DNA of 12,450 nucleotides from Actinomycetota bacterium (GTDB lineage Bacteria; Actinomycetota; Actinomycetes; Nanopelagicales; Nanopelagicaceae). Under the pieces are notes generated by a model. That model was not told where the DNA came from, made no database searches, and was given only the letters and a program-made list of their open reading frames with translations. Within the stretch, counting starts at the first letter, position 1. Every line of letters begins with the position of its first letter. Made by a program: the position numbers and the translations under genes. The DNA lies in contig WLKV01000006.1 in assembly GCA_009701085.1 (NCBI GenBank), positions 1 to 12,450 on the forward strand, given 5' to 3'. Shown in pieces: positions 1 through 7,445 of this stretch.

Positions 1-189
1 CCTCGCGCTGTGCGCGTATCTGAAGCACCTTCCTATAACCAGACTGTCATGACGTACGATCCACTTTCACCAGGCGCGATTGCATATATGCAGGTTGCGC
101 GCGAAATTGCAGAGCGCGGAAAAGCAAAGGAAGAAGTCGTATTTGACTCCAATGTTGTCAGCATCAATTACAAAGGTGGAATTGCATAA
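1..189 (+). CDS. parA: Chromosome-partitioning ATPase ParA, C-terminal fragment
   Basis: This is the last 62 codons of a ParA/Soj-type ATPase, open from the window edge to TAA at 187-189. The visible residues include a RVSEAPSY segment followed by a TVMTYDPLSPGAIAY stretch and then AREIA, which is the characteristic C-terminal end of chromosomal ParA. The nucleotide-binding Walker motifs lie upstream of the window and cannot be checked. ParA binds DNA non-specifically as an ATP dimer and moves ParB-parS complexes to segregate replicated origins. The stop codon shares one base with the parB start (TAATG), so the two are almost certainly co-transcribed and translationally coupled. Identification rests on the C-terminal motif plus the adjacent parB. 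Confidence 0.93.
   Translation, partial: PRAVRVSEAPSYNQTVMTYDPLSPGAIAYMQVAREIAERGKAKEEVVFDSNVVSINYKGGIA
172..180 (+). promoter_or_regulatory. Ribosome binding site of parB
   Basis: AAAGGTGGA lies inside the end of parA, 8 nt before the parB ATG. It supports that start and means parB can recruit ribosomes itself although it overlaps parA. Confidence 0.6.
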
Positions 190-1055
190 TGGCTGTTAAG
201 CGCGGCGGACTCGGCACCAATCTCGATTCACTTATCCCAACATCACTTACTGTTGCTGGAACAGAAGTTGCGCAACAGAATGAAATTCCTGTTAACCAGA
301 TTTTTCCTAACCCACGTCAGCCACGTACAGTCTTTGATGAGACCGCACTCAATGAATTAATTGCATCGATTAAATCAATTGGAATCTTGCAACCACCTGT
401 TGTCCGTAAAGTTGCAGATAACAAGTACGAACTCATTATGGGAGAGCGTCGCTTCCGCGCGGCAAAAGCAGCAGGTTTAACTTCAATTCCTGTCATTATT
501 CGACAGACTCCAGATAATGAACTTCTTCGTGAAGCGCTTATTGAAAATATTCATCGCAGCAACCTCAATCCACTTGAAGAAGGCGCTGCATACGCACAAC
601 TACTTACCGATTTCGGTTGTACGCATGATGAACTTGCACTCAAGCTCGGCCGTTCACGTCCGCTGATCTCAAACACAATCCGACTTCTCAACTTGCCCGA
701 TGCTGTGCAGCGCAAAGTTGCCGCAGGTGTAATTTCTGCAGGACATGCACGTGCGCTCTTGGGTCTTACAGACGCAACAGATATTGAAAAGTTAGCTTCA
801 CGCATAGTCGCTGAAGGTTTATCTGTGCGCGCTGTCGAAGAGGTCATCGCAACAATGAAGCCATCGACTAAGACAACGAAGAAGGCGGCAGTGAAGGGCA
901 TCTCTGGCGCCGGACTTGCAGCAGCAGAACTCTTAAGTGATTACCTCGATACACGCGTCAGTGTTGAGACCGGTAAAGGCAAAGGAAAGATTGTTATTGA
1001 ATTTGCAGGCAGCGAAGATCTTCAGAGAATCGTTGATCTCATCGAAGGTAAGTAA
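189..1055 (+). CDS. parB: Chromosome-partitioning protein ParB
   Basis: This 288-residue protein has all the parts of a chromosomal ParB/Spo0J. The N-terminal tail (RGGLG, then LDSLIP, residues 5-17) resembles the ParA-stimulating peptide. The CTP-binding ParB/Srx domain carries NPRQPR (41-46) and the GERRFRA box (85-91). The ENIHR segment (119-123) leads into a helix-turn-helix for parS recognition (about 147-165, with GRSRPLISN). A Lys/Thr-rich linker (222-237) precedes the C-terminal dimerisation domain (about 240-288). The length is typical of the family. The ATG overlaps the parA stop by one base, and AAAGGTGGA at 172-180 gives a Shine-Dalgarno 8 nt upstream. ParB loads at parS as a CTP-dependent clamp and works with ParA. 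I saw no intact parS-like palindrome in the window. Confidence 0.97.
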   Translation: MAVKRGGLGTNLDSLIPTSLTVAGTEVAQQNEIPVNQIFPNPRQPRTVFDETALNELIASIKSIGILQPPVVRKVADNKYELIMGERRFRAAKAAGLTSIPVIIRQTPDNELLREALIENIHRSNLNPLEEGAAYAQLLTDFGCTHDELALKLGRSRPLISNTIRLLNLPDAVQRKVAAGVISAGHARALLGLTDATDIEKLASRIVAEGLSVRAVEEVIATMKPSTKTTKKAAVKGISGAGLAAAELLSDYLDTRVSVETGKGKGKIVIEFAGSEDLQRIVDLIEGK

Positions 1056-1069
1056 TTACCCCCAAATAG

Positions 1070-1092
1070 ATTAATTAATCGCGGTTCCGCGA
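1070..1092. terminator. Possible bidirectional terminator between parB and the aminotransferase gene
   Basis: A perfect 5-bp inverted repeat (TCGCG-GTTC-CGCGA, 1079-1092) sits over the last codons of the minus-strand aminotransferase gene. It is flanked by the self-complementary AT-rich stretch ATTAATTAAT at 1070-1079. Read on the minus strand, the hairpin is followed by an A/T-rich run, as in an intrinsic terminator but without a clean U-tract. The position, between two convergent genes only 15 bp apart, fits termination. The short stem makes this tentative. Confidence 0.3.
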
Positions 1093-2330
1093 CGCTTCAT
1101 CTCTTGTTTAATCACTCCACCAAGAGCCTTCACGCCTTCACGGATTCGTTCTGGTGTTGGGTGGCAATATGAAAGACGCATCGACCATGAGCCAAGCCCA
1201 TCTGCATAGAACGCATTTCCGGGAACATAGGCAACCTTTGCAACGATCGCCTTTGGCATAAGCGCCTTAGTATCGATTTCAGCAGGAAGATTGACCCATA
1301 CATAGAAACCGCCGCCAGGCTTTGTCCATGTAGCTTCTGCTGGGAAGTGTTGTTCAAGGGATTCGAGCATCGCATCGCGGCGCACCTTATAGAGCTCGCA
1401 GAAGCTAGCGATCTGATCGCGCCATGGCTGATCAGCTAAATAACTAGAGATTGTGAGCTGTGTGAAGTTTGATGGACACAAAATTGATGATTCAGATGCA
1501 ATCACCAACTTATCTTTGAGTGATTGAGGCACAAGCGCCCAGCCCACACGAAGTCCTGATGCGATTGTCTTTGAGAATGAGCCCAAATAGATGACATTCT
1601 CTGAATCTTCAGCGCGCATTGCATTTGGCGATGGCTTATCGAAGCCAAGAAGGCCGTAAGGGTTATCTTCGACGACGAAAATCTCAGCTTCGCGGCAGAT
1701 ATTTAAGATTTCAGTGCGGCGATCAGCAGGAAGGCAGACACCTGTTGGATTTTGGTAGTTAGGAATCAAATACAAGAACTTAATCTTGCGACCAGCTGCG
1801 CGAACGCTCTTAATTGCAGCGCGCAACGAATCAGGAATCATTCCATCGTGATCCATCTCGACGTGAACAACAGATGCTTCATATTGGCGGAATGTTCCGA
1901 GAGCGCCGACATAAGAAGGTGCTTCAACGAGAACAACATCGCCTGGATCGATGAAGATGCGTGAAATAAGGTCGAGAGCTTGTTGCGAACCAGTTGTTAC
2001 AACAATGTCATCGGGGTTTGCGCGAATACCTTCGAGCGCCATGACATCGCAAATCTGTTCGCGAAGTTTTGGATGTCCTTGCCCGCTTCCATATTGAAGA
2101 GCTTCAGAACCGTTGGTAAGAATAAGTTCGTTAACAACGCCAGCCATCATCTCCATAGGAAGCGCTGAAAGATTTGGCATTCCACCCGCGAGTGAAACAA
2201 TTTCAGGGCGTGATGCAACTGCGAAGAGCGAGCGAATTTCAGATGGCAACATCCCGGCGGCTCGCGCAGCAAATCTCGTTTCGAGATGTTGTGGAGCACC
2301 AGTTTGATAGCGAATTGAAATGTCGGACAT
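1071..2330 (-). CDS. PLP-dependent aminotransferase, class I/II (2-aminoadipate/LysN-like)
   Basis: This 419-residue fold-type I aminotransferase uses pyridoxal phosphate. Visible landmarks are the cofactor-phosphate loop GSQQALDL (114-121), NYQNPTG (191-197), EDNPYG with the pyridine-binding Asp222, SFSKT with the Schiff-base Lys254, and Arg385 in MRLSY, which would bind the substrate carboxylate. The sequence resembles the aromatic/2-aminoadipate aminotransferase subgroup and the catalytic domain of MocR regulators, but there is no GntR DNA-binding domain, so it is an enzyme. The substrate cannot be read from sequence. GGGAG lies 10 nt before the ATG, consistent with an operon-internal gene. 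It is the last gene of the minus-strand operon, 42 bp after the amidase homologue and tail-to-tail with parB. Its link to its cell-wall and redox neighbours is unclear. Confidence 0.93.
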   Translation of the reverse strand: MSDISIRYQTGAPQHLETRFAARAAGMLPSEIRSLFAVASRPEIVSLAGGMPNLSALPMEMMAGVVNELILTNGSEALQYGSGQGHPKLREQICDVMALEGIRANPDDIVVTTGSQQALDLISRIFIDPGDVVLVEAPSYVGALGTFRQYEASVVHVEMDHDGMIPDSLRAAIKSVRAAGRKIKFLYLIPNYQNPTGVCLPADRRTEILNICREAEIFVVEDNPYGLLGFDKPSPNAMRAEDSENVIYLGSFSKTIASGLRVGWALVPQSLKDKLVIASESSILCPSNFTQLTISSYLADQPWRDQIASFCELYKVRRDAMLESLEQHFPAEATWTKPGGGFYVWVNLPAEIDTKALMPKAIVAKVAYVPGNAFYADGLGSWSMRLSYCHPTPERIREGVKALGGVIKQEMKRRGTAIN

Positions 2331-2372
2331 AGGTAGAAGTCTCCCACAAACCTTTAGATGGTTGTGCGCCGA

Positions 2373-3374
2373 TTAACGACGGATACCGGCGCTACGAAGG
2401 TCTGAAATTCGTAAAGTACCGGTCTTTGCATCATCTTCAGCAGCTAAATAGAGGCGCTGAATCGCAATAACAAAACTTTCAGCGACGGTATCGCGGAAAT
2501 CGGGGCGGGCTAAACGCGCAGTGTCGCCTTCATTGGATGCATATCCAAGATCGACACGAACTGCAGGGGCCTTTGTAAGTCGGAGTGAATCCCAGGTCTT
2601 TGCGTGGGTACGGCAGTTAAGGAAATCGGTGCGTGCGCAAATTTCGCGCTGTACTAGGGAAGCAAAACGCTCGCCGACAATCGAGTGCACACCATGTTGA
2701 TCGCTGCCATAAAAGAAGGTCGCAACACCGCGCGCAGATGCATTTACATGGGTATCAACATGGAGCGAGATAAGTAAATCCGCGTTGTTCTGATTGGTGA
2801 ATGTAATTCGCTCAGATTCAGATGGATTGTTATGGGCACCGCGGGTTAGGAAGACGCTTGCACCCAGCGCAAGTAAACGACCTTCAAGGCGCTGTGCGAT
2901 GTCGTAGACAGCCTCCTTCTCGTGTTCTTCAGAAGCTGGATCAATCACAATTACTTTATTGGCAAGAGCTGGCCCGCGATTTTTCTGCGCCGCACTTTCG
3001 CGAAGTGCCGCAGGTGCGCCACCAGAGACAATCTTTGTCAGACGAAGAAGCGCGATGATTGTGGCAGGTCCACATTTACCATCAACTTTTACACCGACAG
3101 ATTTTTGGAATTCTTTCACTGCATCTTCTGTCATCTGACCAAAGATTCCATCGACGCGACCGCTATTGAAACCCATCTCTGTTAAACGAGATTGAAGAGC
3201 TGCAACATCGTCACCGCGCATCAGCGGTGAACTTTGTAGATAGAGCGAACGATCGCCGAGTTTCCAGCGCGACTCATCGAGTGCACGAACGGTTGCTTCA
3301 TTGAGTTCGCCTGTTACATGCAGGCCGCGTTCTTGTTGGAAAGAGCGAATCTCGTCGGGAGACATCTCTTTCAT
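2373..3374 (-). CDS. cwlM: CwlM-type N-acetylmuramoyl-L-alanine amidase homologue, probably non-catalytic
   Basis: This 333-residue protein has peptidoglycan-binding repeats followed by an Amidase_3 fold and no signal peptide. In mycobacteria CwlM is cytoplasmic, is phosphorylated by PknB, activates MurA, and has been linked to MurJ and FhaA. The first repeat is only a C-terminal half (residues about 5-32); the second is complete (about 53-110, with VDGIFG and VDGKCGPAT). The Amidase_3 region spans about 138-310. The usual DPGHGG zinc-ligand loop is replaced by DPASEE (145-150). His205 of SLHVD is kept. The late catalytic Glu position reads Asp275 (VDLGY). The tail (311-333) holds Thr318 and Thr320, possible kinase targets. 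An in-frame TAG 15 nt before the ATG rules out a longer N-terminus, and GGGGACGG lies 8 nt upstream. It is 28 bp downstream of trxA. Family assignment is firm; lack of activity is inferred. Confidence 0.88.
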   Translation of the reverse strand: MKEMSPDEIRSFQQERGLHVTGELNEATVRALDESRWKLGDRSLYLQSSPLMRGDDVAALQSRLTEMGFNSGRVDGIFGQMTEDAVKEFQKSVGVKVDGKCGPATIIALLRLTKIVSGGAPAALRESAAQKNRGPALANKVIVIDPASEEHEKEAVYDIAQRLEGRLLALGASVFLTRGAHNNPSESERITFTNQNNADLLISLHVDTHVNASARGVATFFYGSDQHGVHSIVGERFASLVQREICARTDFLNCRTHAKTWDSLRLTKAPAVRVDLGYASNEGDTARLARPDFRDTVAESFVIAIQRLYLAAEDDAKTGTLRISDLRSAGIRR

Positions 3375-3402
3375 AGATTTATCCGTCCCCTAAGGGCGTT
3401 AA

Positions 3403-3726
3403 TTAAATGAAGCCTTCAAGCTCTTTAAGAAGAGCTGGCTTTGGCTTTGCACCGATGATTGTCTTTACAACTTCACCGTTGACATAAACATTGAGCATTG
3501 GAATTGATGTCACGCCGTACTTAATAGCGATTGCTGACTCTTCATCTGTATTGAGCTTTACGATCTTGAGCTTATCGCCGTGCTCAGCTGCAATGTCATC
3601 GAGAATTGGAGCAATTGCGCGGCAAGGTCCGCACCATTCAGCCCAGAAATCAACCAAAACTGGTGTGCTGCTCTTTAGTACAACCTGATCGAAATCAGCT
3701 GCTGTGACCTTAGTTGGTGCGCTCAT
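3403..3726 (-). CDS. trxA: Thioredoxin
   Basis: This is a standard 107-residue thioredoxin, a cytoplasmic disulfide reductase that passes electrons from thioredoxin reductase to target proteins. The redox motif is WCGPC (cysteines 32 and 35), with the buried Asp26 in VDFWAEW and the cis-proline at Pro76 in TSIPM. Length and motif order match the family. An AGGAG Shine-Dalgarno lies 5 nt before the ATG. The gene begins 36 bp after trxB, which encodes its reductase, and 28 bp before the CwlM homologue, all on the minus strand. The same trxB-trxA-cwlM order is known from mycobacteria (trxB2-trxC-cwlM). Confidence 0.98.
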   Translation of the reverse strand: MSAPTKVTAADFDQVVLKSSTPVLVDFWAEWCGPCRAIAPILDDIAAEHGDKLKIVKLNTDEESAIAIKYGVTSIPMLNVYVNGEVVKTIIGAKPKPALLKELEGFI

Positions 3727-3731
3727 CGTTA

Positions 3732-3736
3732 CTCCT
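3732..3736 (-). promoter_or_regulatory. Ribosome binding site of trxA
   Basis: On the minus strand AGGAG is followed by TAACG and the ATG, a 5-nt spacing. It contrasts with trxB just upstream, which has no such site. Confidence 0.65.
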
Positions 3737-3762
3737 ATGTGTTTTGTAAGAAAGCTAGATTA

Positions 3763-4692
3763 CTAGTGGGATAAGAATTTTTCAGCGTCTAGAGCCGCCT
3801 GGCATCCAGAACCTGCTGCAGTAATTGCTTGGCGGTAGGTGTGATCTACCAAGTCGCCACAGGCAAAGACTCCAGAAAGATTTGTGCGCGTTGAACGGCC
3901 TTCAACCTTGACGTAACCCTCGTCATCGAGAGTTACAGAAGATGTAACAAGTTCAGAGCGCGGAATATGCCCGATTGCGACAAACAATCCGGTGAAATCG
4001 CGCTTTGAGACTTCACCAGTCTTGGTATTACGTAGTTCGAGAGCTTCGACCTTCTCGGCGCCCAAGACATCGATAACTTCGGTATCCCAGAGCATTTCAA
4101 GCTTTGGATTTGCGAATGCACGTTCTTGCATAATCTTTGATGCGCGAAGTTCATCGCGACGGTGGATTAAGACAACTTTGCTCGCAAATTTAGTGAGGAA
4201 TGTTGCCTCTTCAACTGCGGAGTCTCCTCCACCCACAACAGCGATTGTTTGATCGCGGAAGAAGAAACCATCACAGGTTGCGCACCAAGAAACGCCGCGA
4301 CCCGAAAGACGCTTCTCGTTCTCTAAACCAATTTCACGATAGGCAGAACCCATTGCAAGGATGACTGACTTTGCTTTTACTGTATTTCCAGAACCATCTT
4401 TAATAACTTTGATTTCGCCGGTGAGATCCATTTCAACGACATCGTCGGTAATGAGTTCGGCACCGAAACGCTTTGCCTGCTTGCGCATGTTGTCCATCAA
4501 ATCTGGACCCATGATGCCGTCGATAAATCCTGGAAAGTTTTCGACCTCAGTGGTGTTCATCAAGGCACCGCCAGCGGTAACAGAACCTTCGTAGATAACA
4601 GGGTTTAACTGTGCACGCGCTGCATAAATTGCAGCTGTATAACCGGCAGGTCCTGATCCAACAATGACGACTTCGCGTACTTCAGTGCTCAT
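3763..4692 (-). CDS. trxB: Thioredoxin reductase (NADPH)
   Basis: This 309-residue flavoenzyme reduces thioredoxin with NADPH. It shows the FAD-binding GSGPAGYTAA (12-21), the GGALM and ENFPG segments (41-55), the redox-active CATC (137-140), the NADPH-binding VVGGGDSAVEEA (152-163) with HRRDELRAS (177-185), and the C-terminal FAD motif ACGD (277-280). This is the compact low-molecular-weight TrxB type. It lies 27 bp downstream of murJ and 36 bp upstream of trxA. There is no Shine-Dalgarno before the ATG. Instead TATTGT sits exactly 6 nt upstream, which would place a transcript start at the ATG, so trxB may have its own leaderless promoter inside the operon. In mycobacteria sigM and its anti-sigma gene lie between murJ and trxB; here they are absent. 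Confidence 0.98.
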   Translation of the reverse strand: MSTEVREVVIVGSGPAGYTAAIYAARAQLNPVIYEGSVTAGGALMNTTEVENFPGFIDGIMGPDLMDNMRKQAKRFGAELITDDVVEMDLTGEIKVIKDGSGNTVKAKSVILAMGSAYREIGLENEKRLSGRGVSWCATCDGFFFRDQTIAVVGGGDSAVEEATFLTKFASKVVLIHRRDELRASKIMQERAFANPKLEMLWDTEVIDVLGAEKVEALELRNTKTGEVSKRDFTGLFVAIGHIPRSELVTSSVTLDDEGYVKVEGRSTRTNLSGVFACGDLVDHTYRQAITAAGSGCQAALDAEKFLSH

Positions 4693-4698
4693 GAGCGG

Positions 4699-4704
4699 AC
4701 AATA
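4699..4704 (-). promoter_or_regulatory. Candidate internal -10 element for leaderless trxB transcription
   Basis: On the minus strand TATTGT (TANNNT class) is followed by CCGCTC and then the trxB ATG. A start 7 nt after the hexamer would fall on the A of the ATG. No Shine-Dalgarno is visible and I see no convincing -35. Inferred from position only. Confidence 0.4.
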
Positions 4705-4719
4705 CCGCGCGAAGGTCGC

Positions 4720-6354
4720 TTAATTCTTGCGACGACGTTGCAAGACAGATGTGGCGAAGCCTCTAAGGCCTGCGATTTCACTCACTTTGAGGAGCTTTGC
4801 GCAGAGTAGATATGCAACTCCACTACCGCCGAGAACGAGGATCAATCGAAGAGCGCGGATGGTGAGAGAGGTCTCGTCATAAGCCCAGCCGAAGTACTGC
4901 GCAATCGCAAAGAAGGGAAGCATGGCGATTAAGGCCGCGAGTAATAGTCGACCGTGCTGTGAAGCAAATTCGCCGACCTGCAACTTTCCTACATGCTTCT
5001 TCAGAAGTGCGATCGTAATAAATAAACCAACGATGTAACTGATTGAGAATGCAATTCCAAGTCCAACGGTGACCCAGTTGCTATCGAGTGTGGCAAGGAA
5101 GAGATAGGAAAGCCCTACGGAGATGACGTTGATTATGACGATAGAAGTTACTTGCGTCTTTGTATCTTCAAATGCATTAAAACCACGTATCAAAATTAAG
5201 TTGATAGAGAATGCAACAAGACCCAAGCTGAGAGCAGAGAGAACAAACCCGATATAGCGAGCATCTTCGAGGCTCACTCCCAAATAAAGTGTCTCTGTCA
5301 TTAGCGGACCAAAGAAGAGAAGCGCCACAGCGCTTGGAACGGTCACAACGCCCACCATGCGAATAGCGCGAACCAACTGCTTTCGAACTTCCTCAACATT
5401 GTGAGCGATTGCAAGCTTTGAAAGATGTGGCAAGAGCGCTGTCACGATTGAGATTGTGACAATCGAATAAGGAAGTAACATGATGTAGTAAGCGCTTGTA
5501 TATGGTGTGAAACCCACACCTGTTGTAATTCCAGCTTGTGCACTTCGAACAGCGGCGCTTGTAGCAACATTGACAGTTACCAAGTATCCGAGCTGTGAAA
5601 CCAAGACATACACAAGGGTCCAACCAGCTAAACCAAATGATTTACCTAAACCCTGCACGCCAAACATAGGGCGAAGGTGAATTCCTGATCGCTTTACAAC
5701 AGGAATTAAAATGAGAGCCTGGATAACAACGCCGAGCGTGGTTCCCCACCCAAGTAACTGCACCTGGAAATCTGTAATTTCACCGATGGAGAGCGCATGC
5801 TGCGTGGCAAGAATCGCTGCAAAGACGACGATAACGACAAGATTGTTGGCGATCGGCGCCCACATAAGAGGTGCAAATGAGCCACGCGCGTTAGCTACCT
5901 GGCCAAGCATGGTGAAGAGTCCCAAGAAGAAGATTTGCGGCAGGCAGTAGCGGGTAAATGCAACAGCAATATGTTCTTCGGTCTCAAAGCCTGGCGTTGA
6001 GAATTCAGGTGCATAGAGTCGAACAAGTGCAGGAGCGAAGATCACTCCAACAATGACAAGAGCAAAGAGAATTCCAGAAATCGTTGTTACTAAACGAGAT
6101 GCAAATGCATGTCCTCCATCTTCATCCGAAAATGAGCGAACAAGTTGCGGAACAAAGATTGCAGTGAGCGCCCCACCTACAAGTAAGTTGTAGAGAATAT
6201 TGGGCATGGTGTTAGCAACGTTGTAGGTATCTGCAAGAAGTGCGGTACCAAGTACGGCAACAGCGAGTAGTGCGCGAATAAATCCGGTGATGCGCGAAAG
6301 TATTGTTCCAATCGCCATGATTCCTGATGCGCGAAAGAGCTCCTTATTCTTCAC
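4720..6354 (-). CDS. murJ: Lipid II flippase MurJ (MviN)
   Basis: This is a 544-residue polytopic membrane protein of the MOP superfamily with about 14 hydrophobic segments, matching the size of the flippase core. The N-terminus has the MurJ signature GTILSRITGFIRALLA (16-31), including Arg21 and Arg27, which correspond to the essential arginines of E. coli MurJ, and Asp42. The LLPYSIVTISIVTALLPHLSKL stretch is also typical; it lies mid-protein. It moves lipid II across the cytoplasmic membrane for peptidoglycan synthesis. Translation starts at GTG, with the 4-bp overlap GTGA on the DUF6049 stop and a strong AGGAGGGC 6 nt upstream. Mycobacterial MurJ is about twice as long because it carries a cytoplasmic pseudokinase and an extracellular domain; this protein ends in a basic tail (LQRRRKN) with neither. 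Confidence 0.96.
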   Translation of the reverse strand: MKNKELFRASGIMAIGTILSRITGFIRALLAVAVLGTALLADTYNVANTMPNILYNLLVGGALTAIFVPQLVRSFSDEDGGHAFASRLVTTISGILFALVIVGVIFAPALVRLYAPEFSTPGFETEEHIAVAFTRYCLPQIFFLGLFTMLGQVANARGSFAPLMWAPIANNLVVIVVFAAILATQHALSIGEITDFQVQLLGWGTTLGVVIQALILIPVVKRSGIHLRPMFGVQGLGKSFGLAGWTLVYVLVSQLGYLVTVNVATSAAVRSAQAGITTGVGFTPYTSAYYIMLLPYSIVTISIVTALLPHLSKLAIAHNVEEVRKQLVRAIRMVGVVTVPSAVALLFFGPLMTETLYLGVSLEDARYIGFVLSALSLGLVAFSINLILIRGFNAFEDTKTQVTSIVIINVISVGLSYLFLATLDSNWVTVGLGIAFSISYIVGLFITIALLKKHVGKLQVGEFASQHGRLLLAALIAMLPFFAIAQYFGWAYDETSLTIRALRLILVLGGSGVAYLLCAKLLKVSEIAGLRGFATSVLQRRRKN

Positions 6355-7445
6355 TTACGAGCCCTCCTGACGCGTCGAACTGATTGCGTTACTGCACCTA
6401 AGAAGAGTAGAACGGCAGCACCTGTTGTAAACCACGCAACACGCGAATCAATGATGGTTGCGGTGAGATTGAGCTTTGAGACTTCACCGACGAGCTGCCC
6501 CTTGGTATTCATAAATTGTGCGAGCACGAGAGTAGAACCAGGAGCAATCACATCGACAGGAACCAGAATCTGCTGACGAGATTTAGGTGCCACAGTGATG
6601 TTGTTGATGTTCTCTACCTGCATACGTGAATTCATGGGAATAAGAGAGACGCTCACTACCGATGCTGTATCAAAGTTATTAACGAGAGTGATCGGCAACT
6701 TCGCAGTCTTGGATGTGATTTGGTAGCGACCAGGAATGACACGGAGACGATTGGAAAGAACTTTTACAGCGTTGCTCTGGTTATAAGAATAGAAGGCGCG
6801 TTCTTCTCGTGTGAGAAGTGGGTTCATCACAATTCCAAGGCGAGCACGAGCATCGAATATCTCATTGGAAGTTGTGATCGTAGAAAGCCCGGTGAGCATG
6901 CGGCGGTTCTTGGAGTAGCTATAGATAAATTCATTACCAAGGCGTGAAGTGCCTTTCCCCCAGCCGTTTTGAGCGATGACGGGGCGGCGCAGTGATTCTT
7001 GAAGCTGAGTTTGTGCATAGAGTGAATAGAACTTTAGTTCGCTGGGAGCTACAGATTTCAACAACTTCTCATCAGGGTTTCCATATGGAAGTGCAACAAC
7101 GTTGTTATTGGCCACAACATTGCGTAGGCGGAATAACCAATTGCGTGCTGTCTGTTGACCTGCAGAATCTTCTTTTCCTGCATAGGTATAGCCATCAGCC
7201 ATATCTTCGATCTCATTGATTAACGCGGCATCTATAACAAATGTGCTTCGTGTTGAATTGATGCCAAAGATGAGCTTGCCTAATTTGCCGTTTGGAAGAA
7301 GAGTGACAGCAAGTTCATTGCTTCGAAATGTTCCATCGAAAGTGGTGTGTGGTTTATCTACGATTCGAATAACTGGCGTTGCAGAGTGCGCACTAGGAAT
7401 TGCAAGGAATGAGAGCGCAAAGATTGCAACGAGAAGTTTTCTCAT
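6351..7445 (-). CDS. DUF6049-like secreted, membrane-anchored protein (short form)
   Basis: This 364-residue protein has an N-terminal signal peptide (1-21, likely cleaved after AHS) and one transmembrane helix near the C-terminus (about 336-354) followed by a basic cytoplasmic end (RRVRRARK). The bulk would therefore face outside. A central ALPYGNPD segment (118-125) and a C-terminal beta-rich, Ig-like stretch (about 238-330) resemble the DUF6049 family, whose genes sit between murJ and a NUDIX gene in many actinobacteria (Rv3909 in M. tuberculosis). Those relatives are, from memory, roughly 700-800 residues, so this one is about half length. It overlaps the NUDIX gene by 4 bp (ATGA) and murJ by 4 bp (GTGA). 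The function is unknown; position suggests cell-envelope assembly. Family assignment rests on synteny, topology and a short motif. Confidence 0.75.
   Translation of the reverse strand: MRKLLVAIFALSFLAIPSAHSATPVIRIVDKPHTTFDGTFRSNELAVTLLPNGKLGKLIFGINSTRSTFVIDAALINEIEDMADGYTYAGKEDSAGQQTARNWLFRLRNVVANNNVVALPYGNPDEKLLKSVAPSELKFYSLYAQTQLQESLRRPVIAQNGWGKGTSRLGNEFIYSYSKNRRMLTGLSTITTSNEIFDARARLGIVMNPLLTREERAFYSYNQSNAVKVLSNRLRVIPGRYQITSKTAKLPITLVNNFDTASVVSVSLIPMNSRMQVENINNITVAPKSRQQILVPVDVIAPGSTLVLAQFMNTKGQLVGEVSKLNLTATIIDSRVAWFTTGAAVLLFLGAVTQSVRRVRRARK
6361..6368 (-). promoter_or_regulatory. Ribosome binding site that fixes the murJ GTG start
   Basis: On the minus strand AGGAGGGC is followed by TCGTAA and the GTG. 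It is the strongest Shine-Dalgarno in the window, lies within the end of the DUF6049 gene, and supports the GTG start with translational coupling. Confidence 0.7.

Noticed and set aside
1..1100. Possible parS site near parAB
   Set aside because: I looked for the TGTTTCACGTGAAACA-type palindrome here and across the window and saw no close match; parS may lie outside.
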